Part shown: piece after piece, positions 39,032 to 47,780 of the stretch | How positions within the stretch are numbered: position 1 is the stretch's first letter | How the letters are laid out: every line of letters begins with the position of its first letter | Assembly (NCBI GenBank): GCA_003167415.1 | Contig: PMTF01000006.1 | Coordinates: 50,898-114,897, forward strand | DNA length: 64,000 nucleotides | Reading direction: 5' to 3' | DNA from: Acidimicrobiaceae bacterium | GTDB lineage: Bacteria; Actinomycetota; Acidimicrobiia; Acidimicrobiales; RAAP-2 | Notes under the pieces: generated by a model | What the model saw: only the letters and a program-made list of their open reading frames with translations | What the model was told of the DNA's origin: nothing | Database searches by the model: none | Program-made: the position numbers and the translations under genes

Positions 39032-40123
39032 TTGGTGACTCGACGACACTTCGGTTCCATAAGAAGGCGTCCTTCGGGTCGCTGGCAAGCTCTCTACTGG
39101 CAAGACGAACGCGTTCAATCCGCGGGCACGTTCGCAACAAAGGCTGACGCCCAGGCACATCTCTCCGCCATGGAAACTGATCTTCGAAGGGGCAAGTGGA
39201 TTGACCCACGAGGGGGTCAGGTGACGTTGAGCGACTACGCCAACGAGTGGTTGAACCAGCGAACTGATCTGGCGGAACGAACTACAGAGCTGTACCGGCA
39301 CGTCCTCGACAAGCACTTACTGCCCGTCCTGGGCACCTCAACGCTGGCGGGACTTACTCCGACCAAGATCCGTTCCTGGCACACGAACATCGCGAACGAC
39401 CATCCCGCGACGGCTTCGAAGGCTTATCGATTGCTGTCGTCCATGATGCGAACGGCTGTGGTCGACGGCATCATCTCGACTTCGCCCTGCAAGGTGGTAG
39501 GAGCCGGCACGGATCACGCTGCCGAGAGGCCGGTTGCCACTGTTGACGAGGTCGAATCGCTCACCAGGGCGATGCCGGAACACCTCCGAATCGTTGTGCC
39601 ACTTGCCACTTGGTGCCAGTTGCGTCGAGGAGAGATTCTCGGGCTTCGAAGGATGGATGTTGACCTCAAGCACGGCGTGATCCACATCGTGCAGAGCCGC
39701 ACGTTTGGCATGGATGGCAAACCAATCTTGAAACCGCCGAAAACAAGCGCGGGTCGTCGAACGATCTCAGTACCTCGACCTGTTTTGAAGGCGCTCACTC
39801 GACATCTCGAGGTGTTCACTGCGCCCGAAGCGGAATCCCTCGTAGTTATCGGGAGGGGAGGCTCCGCCCTCACCAGGGATGCCCTTCAAGGCTCGTGGGA
39901 GCGAGCGCGGCTGGCTATTCATCGGCCGGACCTACGACTCCATGACATGCGCCACACCGGCCTGACGTTGGCTGCAGCCACGGGGGCCACCACGGTGGAA
40001 CTGATGCACCGAGCAGGTCACGCCTCCGCACCCGCTGCCCTTCGGTATCAGCACGCCACGAGAGATCGTGACCAGCGTCTGTCGGAGGCCCTGGGAGCCA
40101 TGATTCCTGACACCGATAATTAA
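39032..40123 (+). CDS. int: Tyrosine recombinase/integrase of element 3
   Basis: 363 residues, a close relative of the integrase at 10929 throughout. The catalytic set is complete: R198 in CQLRRGE, Lys in PKTSAGRR, H304-x-x-R307 in HDMRHTG, H330 in HRAGHAS and Y339 in LRYQHA. The opening codon at 39032 is GTG or TTG-like by context; an ATG-equivalent one residue later would match the element 1 protein length. It should recognise the tRNA-Glu attachment site at 41618. It could also act on the scars and ends of element 1, given the similarity. Confidence 0.95.
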   Translation: MVTRRHFGSIRRRPSGRWQALYWQDERVQSAGTFATKADAQAHLSAMETDLRRGKWIDPRGGQVTLSDYANEWLNQRTDLAERTTELYRHVLDKHLLPVLGTSTLAGLTPTKIRSWHTNIANDHPATASKAYRLLSSMMRTAVVDGIISTSPCKVVGAGTDHAAERPVATVDEVESLTRAMPEHLRIVVPLATWCQLRRGEILGLRRMDVDLKHGVIHIVQSRTFGMDGKPILKPPKTSAGRRTISVPRPVLKALTRHLEVFTAPEAESLVVIGRGGSALTRDALQGSWERARLAIHRPDLRLHDMRHTGLTLAAATGATTVELMHRAGHASAPAALRYQHATRDRDQRLSEALGAMIPDTDN

Positions 40124-40139
40124 GACCGAACCACCAAAT

Positions 40140-41390
40140 TCAAAGTCGACAATGAAGTGTTGAAAGCGGAAAGGTGAGAGCAGATGTCACCTTCCCACTA
40201 GCCGTGCGGATGGGCGCGAAGAAAGACACGACCAACTTCGATTTGCTTGACTGAGTGGCAGCAACAGTGTCCTTCTTCGTTCCCGTCGGCAGAGTCGCAT
40301 TTGCGGCGCACCACGCCTTCGATCCCGGCTCCAGGATCTCGAGGTGCTCGGCGGTCTCGAGTGGAGAGCCGGCGACCGCGAGGAGGTCCCCGTTGGCCGC
40401 AAGCGTCATAATTTGCCCGAACGGGGCGAAGGTTCCTCCGACGGACACCCCGTTGATCTTGGGCAGTAACACCGTGTTCCAGTGGACTCCGTCACGGGTA
40501 AACAAGAGGGCATTTGCCCTACTTCGATCGACCATGAATACGTCTCCCGATTTCGTGGCGATTAGCTGTTGGCTTCCGCATTGGCTAACTGACGGCACCG
40601 AACCGGCTGTGCGCCAAATATCGGACCCTGTTAATTCCTCTAAATCGCCGACGAATACTGACTGCTGCCACGAAGACATTCCACATGCTCCCTGGGGGGC
40701 TTGTGGGCCAAAAATCACACAAGGTGTGAACCCAGTGCAATCGAGGTTCTGGTGTATCCACGTGCGACCGCCAGTTGACGACGTCGCTGATACGAAAAAC
40801 GCGAAATGTCCCGCCTTCGGCGCAGAGTAGTAGTTGTGCGAATAGAGCACTTGGACGCCCTGCTGCCGTTCGACGAATCCGGCAAAGTCAGCCAGCGAGT
40901 AACCGTGAGGCGGTGGCACGAATCGCCAGCTCTTACCCACATTCGCCGTCACGAGTGCAACGTTGTAAACGGGAGGAATCGATCCGCCTTCACTCGCTTC
41001 GAATCCGGCGTACACGGTCTTCGGATGGCTCGGATCGAGTGCAACAGCGTCGCACGTTACGACGATCTTCGAACCGCCGGGCGAACCAACCATACCCAGG
41101 TGGGAGCTTTTGAGCATGTTCCCCACCGAGTTGTCCGGGACCAGAGTTGCTTTGCCGCTGCCTGAGGCAATTTCCACTCCATTCTTAGAGCACCACCCCG
41201 AGGTGGCGCTATTCGGTTGGGCGGCAATTGGGCTACCCCAACCTGCGGGCTGGGTGAGTATGGGCCGGACAACTCCCAAAGACGACCACGGGATCGAATG
41301 ACCATCGGTCGCGGCAGTCGAAGGCGTCGCGGCGGCGGCACTAATTCCAATCGTTGCAATGGCGAGAAAGACGCGAGGGAATATGGCCAC
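40140..41390 (-). CDS. Secreted beta-propeller-like protein C
   Basis: 416 residues with a signal peptide (MAIFPRVFLAIATIGISAAA, cleavage near TAATDG). Repeats of the sialidase/photosystem-stability type are visible: TVYAGFEASEGG, ALVTANVGKSWRFVPP, FFVSATSSTGGRTWIHQNL and LLFTRDGVHWNTVLLP. It is a distant relative of proteins A and B in element 1. No catalytic residues can be named; an extracellular binding role is inferred. It lies between the integrase and the tRNA-proximal end of element 3. Confidence 0.7.
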   Translation of the reverse strand: MAIFPRVFLAIATIGISAAAATPSTAATDGHSIPWSSLGVVRPILTQPAGWGSPIAAQPNSATSGWCSKNGVEIASGSGKATLVPDNSVGNMLKSSHLGMVGSPGGSKIVVTCDAVALDPSHPKTVYAGFEASEGGSIPPVYNVALVTANVGKSWRFVPPPHGYSLADFAGFVERQQGVQVLYSHNYYSAPKAGHFAFFVSATSSTGGRTWIHQNLDCTGFTPCVIFGPQAPQGACGMSSWQQSVFVGDLEELTGSDIWRTAGSVPSVSQCGSQQLIATKSGDVFMVDRSRANALLFTRDGVHWNTVLLPKINGVSVGGTFAPFGQIMTLAANGDLLAVAGSPLETAEHLEILEPGSKAWCAANATLPTGTKKDTVAATQSSKSKLVVSFFAPIRTASGKVTSALTFPLSTLHCRL

Positions 41391-41489
41391 GCCTCACTAT
41401 GGCATCGCGTCGCCGTTGCCGTGGCTCGGGGTAGAACCGCTAAGACCGCAATGCAACGATTATCGAAACACTTGCTTGGCGCGCTATTT

Positions 41490-41522
41490 CGGGCATACTG
41501 CGGGCATATAACGGGCATGTAG
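41490..41522 (+). repeat. Three tandem 11-bp arm-type repeats, right end of element 3
   Basis: CGGGCATACTG, CGGGCATATAA and CGGGCATGTAG, matching the last three of the four units at 13069-13112. Confidence 0.65.
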
Positions 41523-41535
41523 CAGGGGTAAATGG

Positions 41536-41575
41536 TGGTCAACCGTGGTCACTATTGGTCACTCGCGGTTACACT
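41536..41575 (+). repeat. Four tandem 10-bp repeats, right end of element 3
   Basis: TGGTCAACCG, TGGTCACTAT, TGGTCACTCG and CGGTTACACT at an exact 10-bp period; counterpart of 13126-13165. Confidence 0.6.
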
Positions 41576-41605
41576 AAAACCCTTGCAATTAAAGGGTTTT
41601 AGTGT
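41571..41605 (-). terminator. Terminator of tRNA-Glu
   Basis: ACACTAAAACCC and GGGTTTTAGTGT are perfect 12-bp arms around an 11-base loop, 13 bases past the tRNA 3' end on the minus strand. The hairpin is element-derived: the equivalent one accompanies the scar at 13208. Confidence 0.7.
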
Positions 41606-41617
41606 GAATTTCCGGAG

Positions 41618-41690
41618 CACCCCCAACGGGATTCGAACCCGTGCCGCCACCTTGAAAGGGTGGTGTCCTAGGCCGCTAGACGATGGGGGC
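41618..41690 (-). tRNA. tRNA-Glu(UUC)
   Basis: 73 bases without encoded CCA. It folds as a normal cloverleaf: acceptor GCCCCCA/TGGGGGT (G1-U72, as in other actinobacterial tRNA-Glu), D arm with AGCGGCCTAGGA, anticodon arm CCACC-CTTTCAA-GGTGG with anticodon TTC, and T arm CGGG-TTCGAAT-CCCG. It is the integration target of the array: its 3' 46 bases recur three times to the left. The gene remains functional because each integration restores the 3' half. Confidence 0.95.
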
Positions 41691-41720
41691 CTGCACTGCG
41701 TGTCACCTGGTACTTCGTGG

Positions 41721-41797
41721 TGGTCGGGCTGCCGGGATTTGAACCCGGGACCTCTGCGTCCCGAACGCAGCGCGCTACCAAGCTGCGCTACAGCCCG
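41721..41797 (-). tRNA. tRNA-Pro(CGG)
   Basis: 77 bases including an encoded CCA. Acceptor CGGGCTG/CAGCCCG, anticodon arm CTGCG-TTCGGGA-CGCAG with anticodon CGG, T arm CCGGG-TTCAAAT-CCCGG. It is 30 bases upstream of tRNA-Glu on the same strand, so the two may be co-transcribed. It marks the start of the conserved core chromosome. Confidence 0.95.
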
Positions 41798-41855
41798 CAG
41801 CGAGTTGCCTCGCAGCCCGATAATCCTAGCCGGTGGCTCGCGAATCGAACAACGC

Positions 41856-42689
41856 TCACATGATCGAGGACCTCTCCGGCGCAGCCGGTTTGTGATACTC
41901 AATCACGATCTCACTAATCCGACGACGTTCCACCGATTGCACTCGAAATGTCCAATCCACGTATGTGTAAGTCGTGCCGGCCTGCGGTATTTCCCCGGCC
42001 AGATCGAGAATGAATCCGGCGATGGTGACGTACTCGCCTTCGGGAATCGAAATGCCGAGCGCCTCTTCCACTTCATCGACGTGGGTCTGCCCGTCGACGA
42101 GCCAGCGGTCTTGGCGGATGCGCACGATCGTCGGTTCCTCGTCTTCGTCGAACTCGTCGTTCAGGTCGCCCACCAACTGTTCGAGGATGTCGCGGATTGA
42201 CACGACGCCCGCGACGCCACCGTGTTCGTCGAGGACGAGCGCAAAAGTCCGGCGCTTCTCTCGCATCTCACTGAGACTCTCCAACAGGTCCATGGTTTCG
42301 GGCAACATGAAGGGGCGTCGGATCTTGCGCGCGATTTCGCTCGCCGTCGGCAAGGAGACTCCAATGGCGCGCTTGGCGGTGGTGCTGCGAAACAGGTCGT
42401 TGACGAAGAGGACGCCTTCGACCTCGTCGAGGTCGCCATTGACCACCGGGAAACAGGAGTGACCGGTGTCGCGAATGGCTTCGGCAATGAGTTCCGGCGT
42501 CACCGGCGTGGTGAGGAAGTCAACGTCGGTGCGGGGCGTCATGACGTCACGAAGCTCGAGCTCGCTCAGTTGATCGACCCGCTCGTGGATGGCGATGGCC
42601 TCGGGCGATTTCGGACGCGACTCCTCTCGTCCGACGATGCGCTTACGAAGCCGAGACAGTCCCGAAGAGGGGGGCTGTGGGGCGCTCAT
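41856..42689 (-). CDS. CBS-pair/CorC-HlyC-type protein
   Basis: 277 residues. Two CBS domains (about residues 45-110 and 115-170: RDVMTPRTDVDFLTTPVTPE, then FALVLDEHGGVAGVVSIRDI) are followed by a CorC_HlyC transporter-associated domain (about 190-265: DRWLVDGQTHVDEVEEALG and YVTIAGFILDLAGEIPQAG). It lacks the N-terminal DUF21 membrane domain, so it is the soluble CorC-like form. Relatives are linked to Mg2+/Co2+ handling and bind nucleotides through CBS. Its ATG overlaps the stop of the response-regulator gene (ATGA), making a two-gene operon. Confidence 0.9.
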   Translation of the reverse strand: MSAPQPPSSGLSRLRKRIVGREESRPKSPEAIAIHERVDQLSELELRDVMTPRTDVDFLTTPVTPELIAEAIRDTGHSCFPVVNGDLDEVEGVLFVNDLFRSTTAKRAIGVSLPTASEIARKIRRPFMLPETMDLLESLSEMREKRRTFALVLDEHGGVAGVVSIRDILEQLVGDLNDEFDEDEEPTIVRIRQDRWLVDGQTHVDEVEEALGISIPEGEYVTIAGFILDLAGEIPQAGTTYTYVDWTFRVQSVERRRISEIVIEYHKPAAPERSSIM

Positions 42690-43117
42690 TGAACGTCGGC
42701 ACTCCCGACGCGAACGGTCGCGGGGCGCAGTGATTCGTCCTCGTACTCTTCGCCGCGCAAGAGCGCGCGCACCGCGCTCCGCAGCCGCTGGGGATCGAGT
42801 GGCTTCACCAGGAAGCCCTCGGCGCCACTGCGACGAGCGAGGAAGACATCCGGGCGGCGATCGAGCAGCATCAGTACGGCGACCGGTTCGGCTGCGCCGT
42901 AGGACTCTTCGTGTCGCAGATCCATGCAGATGGCCATGCCGCCCATGGTGCCGATCTGCAGGTCCACCACCACGAGGTCGACGCCGCCCCGCTCGACTCG
43001 GGCAATGACTTCGGGGCCGCTGGCGACCTCTTCAATAAAGAGGTCCGGCCCTTCGAGCGTGGCGCGCAGATCCTTGCGCAGTGAGGCGAGGTCGCTCGCC
43101 AGAAGAACAATGGCCAT
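42686..43117 (-). CDS. Stand-alone response regulator receiver protein
   Basis: 143 residues from ATG 43117. A single REC domain with phosphoacceptor D52 in LVVVDLQIGTMGG, conserved K105 in GFLVKPLD, and acidic D9; no output domain follows, only about 25 extra residues. It would relay phosphorylation or modulate a partner protein. It overlaps the CorC-like gene by four bases; the kinase is not in the window. Confidence 0.85.
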   Translation of the reverse strand: MAIVLLASDLASLRKDLRATLEGPDLFIEEVASGPEVIARVERGGVDLVVVDLQIGTMGGMAICMDLRHEESYGAAEPVAVLMLLDRRPDVFLARRSGAEGFLVKPLDPQRLRSAVRALLRGEEYEDESLRPATVRVGSADVQ

Positions 43118-43254
43118 TGCGTCAGCGTAGCGGAGCAAGAAAATGTCTCCTGGTTGGAGCGAGCGTCGGAGCGGAAATTACTCTTGCCCGTTCGCTGGTG
43201 AGTGGTTAACCTGCGGTTCTAGGTCAAACCGAGGGGAAGTAGGGGGAGCGACTT

Positions 43255-43503
43255 ATGGCGATTACGCCTTTGGATTGGACTGACGCCGCCGCATGTCGAA
43301 ACAGTGAAGGCGCGCTGTTTTATCCGGCCGATAGCGCGGAGCGCAAAGAGGATCGGTTGGAACGAGAGTTGGTGGCCAAGCGCATCTGCGCGAGTTGCGG
43401 TGTCCGGGAGGATTGCCTGGAAGCGGCGCTCGCCCGTCACGAGTCCTACGGGATCTGGGGCGGACTTAATGAGATTGAACGGAGAGGATTACTCCGTACG
43501 TGA
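43255..43503 (+). CDS. WhiB-family transcriptional regulator
   Basis: 82 residues. The four cluster-binding cysteines are C14, C45, C48 and C54 (AACRNSE, then CASCGVREDC). The actinobacterial signature GIWGGLNEIER follows, with a short basic tail. WhiB proteins bind a [4Fe-4S] cluster and act with sigma factor region 4 to control transcription in redox or developmental responses. A GGGGAGCG motif is near the ATG. The last 15 bases overlap the end of the convergent VKOR gene. Confidence 0.95.
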   Translation: MAITPLDWTDAAACRNSEGALFYPADSAERKEDRLERELVAKRICASCGVREDCLEAALARHESYGIWGGLNEIERRGLLRT

Positions 43504-43959
43504 CGTCACCCAGCCGAGCTGGGTCGGGCTCACCCGGGTGAGCACAATGAGGAGCGCGAATGTCACGATGTGAACCCCGGTGCAGTACAAACACAGATTG
43601 TCGATGATGATGAGCTCGGCGTAGAGGAGCCACAGCACGAAGCACATCGACACGATCGCAAACACGAACCGCGCGACGTGAATCCAATAGTTCTTGGCGC
43701 GCCATCCCCACGGGGAGTTGAGCACCGTCATCACCAGATACGCGCCTAGACCGAGGAACGCCACCGGGATTCCGAGCAAACGAGATTCGCCCGACGTGGT
43801 GACTGCTCCGCAGTTGATGAACCCCCTGTCGGTGCAGAAAAGGGCTTGCGGTTCGAAGTGCGTGATCGTGAGATACGTGGCGAGGGCCAGGCCGATCAGA
43901 CTTAAGGCGAACGTCGTAGGGACCGCCCAAGCGGGAACCCGCCCTAGCGTTCGACTCAC
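43489..43959 (-). CDS. Vitamin K epoxide reductase-family protein (VKOR)
   Basis: 156 residues with four transmembrane helices. The loop cysteines lie in [14 protein letters not shown] and the active-site C-x-x-C is CLYC in [14 protein letters not shown]. Bacterial VKOR reoxidises the periplasmic thiol oxidase and passes electrons to quinone. Its ATG overlaps the stop of the DUF929 gene (ATGA), and that protein carries a thioredoxin-like CPFC. The two probably form the DsbA/DsbB-like disulfide pathway. Confidence 0.92.
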   Translation of the reverse strand: MSRTLGRVPAWAVPTTFALSLIGLALATYLTITHFEPQALFCTDRGFINCGAVTTSGESRLLGIPVAFLGLGAYLVMTVLNSPWGWRAKNYWIHVARFVFAIVSMCFVLWLLYAELIIIDNLCLYCTGVHIVTFALLIVLTRVSPTQLGWVTSRTE

Positions 43960-44930
43960 TTAATCTTCATGGCCGTTTTCGCAGCCATCACTCCAGAGCT
44001 CGTGCACACGTTAGACGGCTGGTTATTCGTCAGGGAACAGATCGCCGCCGTCTGATAGTTCGCCGACGCGATGATCGCGTCCGTGACGGGACTCGTCGGA
44101 TCGCTCAGGCCCGTGGCGATGTTGGCTCGCGTCAAGTTGGTCAAGGCGTCGGGCGAGTAGCTCGCTCCGGAGACGAGGAACTTGTTGTCCAAGGTGATGA
44201 ACGGAATGGGATTGCCTTGAAACTTGGGACCCGGAATGTACTTCGGCGTGTCATACTTCTCCACCAGCGCCGACTGCGCTTTGGTCGGCGTTTGAAGGAG
44301 CTGGTAGTTGGTGCCCGCGGAGTTCAGGTAGTTGGTGTACTCCTCAACACTCTTGAAGACGATGTACTTCGACGCGTAGGTCGACTTCACGAACGTGAAC
44401 GTCGGTGTGTTGGGATAGTTGTCGTGGGCGTAACTGGCCGTGTTGCCCAGTCCCGACCATTTGCCGAATCGACTGAGGGCGATGATCGTGGACCAGCGTT
44501 GCGCGGCGCAAAACGGGCAGTATTCGGCGCCCATGTAGAAGACTTCGGGGACCGTCGTGCCCGAACTCGTCTGTGCCGTCAGGGGCGGCTGGCCCTTCAC
44601 CGTGATCGGTGGGCTTACCTGCACGACTTGGGAGGTCACACCGACCGTGTTGAAGACCGACACCGGTACGCCCGTGATCTGCGCCAAGGTCGTCGCATCG
44701 ACCGGCGAGAACGTTCCGTTTCCCTTGGTCGATGGAGAACCGCTCAAGACCTTGACGAGCACGAGTGTCGCCACGATGACCACCACGAGTCCGATCGCGA
44801 GCCACGTGAAGAGTCCGGCCGGCCGGCCACTCGAAGACTTCACCGGAGCCTTGGTGGGCGCCCGTTTGGCCGCCTGCGTGGCGGGGCGGTTTGACGCGAT
44901 GTTCTTCTTCGATGCGGGGGACTTGGCCAC
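43956..44930 (-). CDS. DUF929 thioredoxin-like membrane-anchored protein
   Basis: 324 residues. A basic, Ala/Lys-rich cytoplasmic N-terminus (about 40 residues) precedes one transmembrane helix ([20 protein letters not shown]). An outside domain with a thioredoxin-like fold follows: [20 protein letters not shown] contains the CPFC active site and [20 protein letters not shown] the cis-Pro region. Two extra Cys near the C-terminus may form a structural disulfide. It is probably the thiol oxidase partner of the overlapping VKOR gene. The lysine-rich tail-like N-terminus is unusual and resembles those of TopA and GSII here. Confidence 0.88.
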   Translation of the reverse strand: MAKSPASKKNIASNRPATQAAKRAPTKAPVKSSSGRPAGLFTWLAIGLVVVIVATLVLVKVLSGSPSTKGNGTFSPVDATTLAQITGVPVSVFNTVGVTSQVVQVSPPITVKGQPPLTAQTSSGTTVPEVFYMGAEYCPFCAAQRWSTIIALSRFGKWSGLGNTASYAHDNYPNTPTFTFVKSTYASKYIVFKSVEEYTNYLNSAGTNYQLLQTPTKAQSALVEKYDTPKYIPGPKFQGNPIPFITLDNKFLVSGASYSPDALTNLTRANIATGLSDPTSPVTDAIIASANYQTAAICSLTNNQPSNVCTSSGVMAAKTAMKIK

Positions 44931-45016
44931 GTTGCTCCTTGATGCGCTTAGGACAACAAACTTAGTGGACGGGGCATCGACGCCGACTTCAGGCTCGGCG
45001 CTGAGTAGTTTTCACT

Positions 45017-45811
45017 ATGGCCGAAATTTTGAGTCCTCGTCCGGCCGCGACCGTGATCACCGTGCGTGACGGTCCCAATGGTTACGAAATTCTTATGCTC
45101 CGTCGAAATCTCAACAGCGATTTTGTCGGCGGTGCGTACGTCTTTCCGGGCGGTCGCGTCGACGAAGCGGACGCCGGCCCGGCGGCCCAGCGTCGCACGC
45201 TCGGACTCAGCGACGAAGAGGCGTCGCGACGTCTCTCTCTGGAAAGTGGTGGCCTCGCGTACTACGTCGCTTGTTTGCGCGAGCTCTTCGAAGAGGCCGG
45301 ACTGTTAATCGCGTGTGACGAAGATGGCGAACCGGTTCAATTCCGTGATGATCAATCGATTCACCGTTTCGCCGCCAGTCGCCGCGAGGTGAATGCCGGC
45401 ACGCTCGACTTCATTACGATGATGGAGCGAGAGCGTCTCGTACTGGACCTTCGGGGCCTGGAGTACGTCGCCCATTGGGTGACACCGGTAGGACCTCCGC
45501 GGCGATTCGACACCCGCTTTTTCGTGGCGCTCGCTCCGAGCAGTCAAGTGGCCACGCACGACGCCGGTGAAACCGTCGCCGATCAGTGGATTCGGCCCGT
45601 CGACGCCCTGGAGGCGCACGCTCGTGGCGATCTCGAAATGATCTTCCCGACGATCCGCAACCTCGAGGCCATCGCGCACTTTCGTTCGTCGCACGACGTC
45701 CTCGAATACGCGAGATCACTGATCGACGTCGTGCGCGTCGAGCCGAGGATCGTGACGCGAGGTGGCGAGGTGCGGATTTTGTTGGCGGGTGACGACGGTT
45801 ACGAAGACTGA
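45017..45811 (+). CDS. NUDIX hydrolase (NUDT19-like)
   Basis: 264 residues. The Nudix fold starts with AATVITVRDGPNGYEILMLR and GGAYVFPGGRVDEAD. The catalytic helix is split by an insertion: RELFEEAGLLIACDE supplies the R-E-x-x-E-E-x-G part. The later part HWVTPVGPPRRFDTRFFVAL is typical of the NUDT19/CoA-diphosphatase-like branch. It hydrolyses a nucleoside diphosphate-linked substrate, perhaps CoA derivatives. The 3' end overlaps the convergent mrp gene by 13 bases. Confidence 0.88.
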   Translation: MAEILSPRPAATVITVRDGPNGYEILMLRRNLNSDFVGGAYVFPGGRVDEADAGPAAQRRTLGLSDEEASRRLSLESGGLAYYVACLRELFEEAGLLIACDEDGEPVQFRDDQSIHRFAASRREVNAGTLDFITMMERERLVLDLRGLEYVAHWVTPVGPPRRFDTRFFVALAPSSQVATHDAGETVADQWIRPVDALEAHARGDLEMIFPTIRNLEAIAHFRSSHDVLEYARSLIDVVRVEPRIVTRGGEVRILLAGDDGYED

Positions 45812-46944
45812 GTGCCGCTCGCGACGGCCTTCGTGATGGCGTCGAGCATGCGGGCCGAACAGCCGATAGCGCCGAAGGGCGGGGCGACGTCGTCCAGTAT
45901 TCGTTGCGCCAGTCGGTGCAAGACGCCGCTGTCGGACTCAGCCAACACGGCCGGCTCTCCGTGATCGCCACCCTCGGCGATGGCTGCGTTGAGTTCGATC
46001 TCGGCCAGGAGGGGCACGTTCAGTTCTTCACTGAGTGAGCGACCGCCGCCCTCGCCGAAGAAATTGTGGCGTTCGCCACATCGGCAGGTGAAGCCACTCA
46101 TGTTCTCGATGACGCCCAGGACGCGGATGTTCGATTTGCGCGCGAAGTCCGCGGCGCGCGCGGCGACGCGTTGCGCGGCGATCGTCGGCGTGGTCACGAC
46201 CAACTGGCCCATTTGGGGCAGCAGCCGGGCGAGCGTCATCGCGATGTCGCCGGTTCCTGGTGGGGTGTCAATTAAGAGGTAGTCGATGCCCGACCAGTCG
46301 GCATCTTCGATGAACTGCGCGACGGCCTTTTGCACCATGAGTCCGCGCCACAAGAGGGCCTGATCTTCGTCGGCGAGCAGACCCATCGACAACAACTTGA
46401 TGGATCCGGTGCCCACGCGTCGCTCGAGCGGCTGCATCTTGCCGCCGGTCGCTTCCACGTCGCCGTGAATACCCAACAGTCGACTCAACGAGAATCCCCA
46501 GATGTCGGCGTCCAGCACGCCCACGCATCGACCGGTCTCGGCAATGGCGACCGCGAGGTTGGCCGTGATCGACGACTTGCCGACTCCGCCCTTGCCCGAG
46601 GCAATCATCAGGACCGGCGTGTGAGTGGGAATGGAGGTGGACGGCGCGCTTCGTTGGGCGATGGACCTCGCTCGCCGCATTAGCGCGGCTTTGGCCGGGG
46701 CGTCCAGCACACCCATGACGAGATCGACCGTGTCGATCTCGTCGAGCGAGAGGACGGCCTCTTTGACGTCGCGTTCGATCTGCGCGCGCAGGGGACAGCC
46801 GACGGTGGTGAGCGAGACGTGCACCACCGCGCGACGATCCGAAACGGCGATTTCGCCGACCATGCCCAGTTCGACGATGGAGGCCCCGAGTTCGGGATCG
46901 AGCACCTGACTGAGGCGTTCTCGCAGTCGATCGGAGTTTTGCAC
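45799..46944 (-). CDS. mrp: Mrp/NBP35-type Fe-S carrier P-loop ATPase
   Basis: 381 residues. An N-terminal MIP18/DUF59 domain (about 1-85, VLDPELGASIVELGMVGEIA) is followed by a ParA-like ATPase with GKGGVGKS at 117-124, YLLIDTPPGTGDIAM (Walker B/switch) and the CxC-type cluster motif in FTCRCGERHNFFG. The protein inserts or carries [4Fe-4S] clusters to target enzymes. A divergent IscA-type gene begins 86 bases away, which fits an Fe-S theme. Confidence 0.93.
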   Translation of the reverse strand: MQNSDRLRERLSQVLDPELGASIVELGMVGEIAVSDRRAVVHVSLTTVGCPLRAQIERDVKEAVLSLDEIDTVDLVMGVLDAPAKAALMRRARSIAQRSAPSTSIPTHTPVLMIASGKGGVGKSSITANLAVAIAETGRCVGVLDADIWGFSLSRLLGIHGDVEATGGKMQPLERRVGTGSIKLLSMGLLADEDQALLWRGLMVQKAVAQFIEDADWSGIDYLLIDTPPGTGDIAMTLARLLPQMGQLVVTTPTIAAQRVAARAADFARKSNIRVLGVIENMSGFTCRCGERHNFFGEGGGRSLSEELNVPLLAEIELNAAIAEGGDHGEPAVLAESDSGVLHRLAQRILDDVAPPFGAIGCSARMLDAITKAVASGTQSS

Positions 46945-47030
46945 GTAGCGACGCTACCGGCGAATGAAGTGCGGTGTTCAATGAGGAAATCCCTCACTAT
47001 CATGGAACGGAGAACTCTCGAAGGAGCGCC

Positions 47031-47405
47031 ATGTCCAACATGACCACCACCAGCGTGAACTTGACCAAGAAGGACCCCAACCCGATCAACTTGACCGATG
47101 GCGCCGCCGTGAAGGTGGCCGAGCTGATCGCCGCCGAAGGCGTCGACGAAGTGTTGGCGTTGCGCGTATCGGTGAAACCGGGCGGCTGCTCGGGCTTCAA
47201 CTACGACATGTACTTCGACTCGGAGTTCGCCGAGGACGACATCGTGCGCGAGTTCGCCGGGGTCAAGGTCGTCGTCGACGCCTCGAGCGCTGAACTGCTC
47301 AACGGCTCCACGCTGGAATACTCCGACTCGCTGCAGGGCGCCGGATTTCACATCACGAATCCCAACGCGACGCGCACTTGCGGCTGCGGCAACTCCTTCA
47401 GTTAA
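47031..47405 (+). CDS. A-type Fe-S cluster carrier (HesB/IscA/ErpA)
   Basis: 124 residues from ATG 47031, which has AAGGAG 5 bases upstream. The three ligand cysteines are in SVKPGGCSGFNYDM and RTCGCGNSFS (C-x-C), with INLTDGAAVKVAELI at the start. It carries Fe-S clusters to apo-enzymes. It sits divergent from mrp and 10 bases upstream of the RidA gene, probably in one transcript with it. Confidence 0.93.
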   Translation: MSNMTTTSVNLTKKDPNPINLTDGAAVKVAELIAAEGVDEVLALRVSVKPGGCSGFNYDMYFDSEFAEDDIVREFAGVKVVVDASSAELLNGSTLEYSDSLQGAGFHITNPNATRTCGCGNSFS

Positions 47406-47414
47406 GAGACAGTC

Positions 47415-47780
47415 ATGCCCGAAGCGTTCGGTCCTTACTCTCATTGGCGTCGCGCGGGCGACCTGGTCGTGATCTCGGGTCAACTGGGCGTCGTGCCCGG
47501 TCACGACACGCCGACCATGATCGACGGCGGTGCGCCCGAGCAGTTACGCCAGGCGCTGGTCAACGCCCGCGCCGTGCTGGCCGAAGCCGGCGCCACGTTT
47601 GATCAAGTAGTGAAAGCGACGTTATTCATCACCGATATGAGCGTGTTCGCCGCGTGCAACGAAGTGTGGATCGAAGCGTTCCAACCGCCGCGCCCCACGC
47701 GTTCGGCCGTCGCCGTCGCCCAACTCCCCCTCGGCGCCCTCGCCGAAGTCGAGCTCTGGGCCTACGCGCCGCTGGATTAG
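47415..47780 (+). CDS. ridA: RidA-family enamine/imine deaminase
   Basis: 121 residues. RidA features: GPYSHWRRAGDLVVISGQLG, LRQALVNARAVLAEAGATF, VVKATLFITDMSVFAACNEV, and RPTRSAVAVAQLPLGALAEV with the conserved Arg and the final Glu (VELWAY). It hydrolyses reactive 2-aminoacrylate or related imines. The gene ends 4 bases into the convergent GlnR-like gene. Confidence 0.92.
   Translation: MPEAFGPYSHWRRAGDLVVISGQLGVVPGHDTPTMIDGGAPEQLRQALVNARAVLAEAGATFDQVVKATLFITDMSVFAACNEVWIEAFQPPRPTRSAVAVAQLPLGALAEVELWAYAPLD

Larger units (their letters stand above)
34634..41617. mobile_element. Integrated element 3 at tRNA-Glu
   Basis: Runs from the scar at 34634 to the intact tRNA-Glu. It has arm repeats at 34760 and 41490, 10-bp repeats at 41536, a 230-bp pre-integrase block and a complete tyrosine integrase. 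It is the element next to the functional tRNA, so under the usual displacement order it would be the most recent insertion. The cargo is a PadR/HAAS pair, small exported proteins, an esterase and a beta-propeller-like protein. Confidence 0.85.

Noticed and set aside
44217..44894. A 225-codon plus-strand frame opposite the DUF929 gene
   Set aside because: Antisense shadow of a well-supported membrane-anchored thioredoxin-like protein; Arg-rich and without domain pattern.
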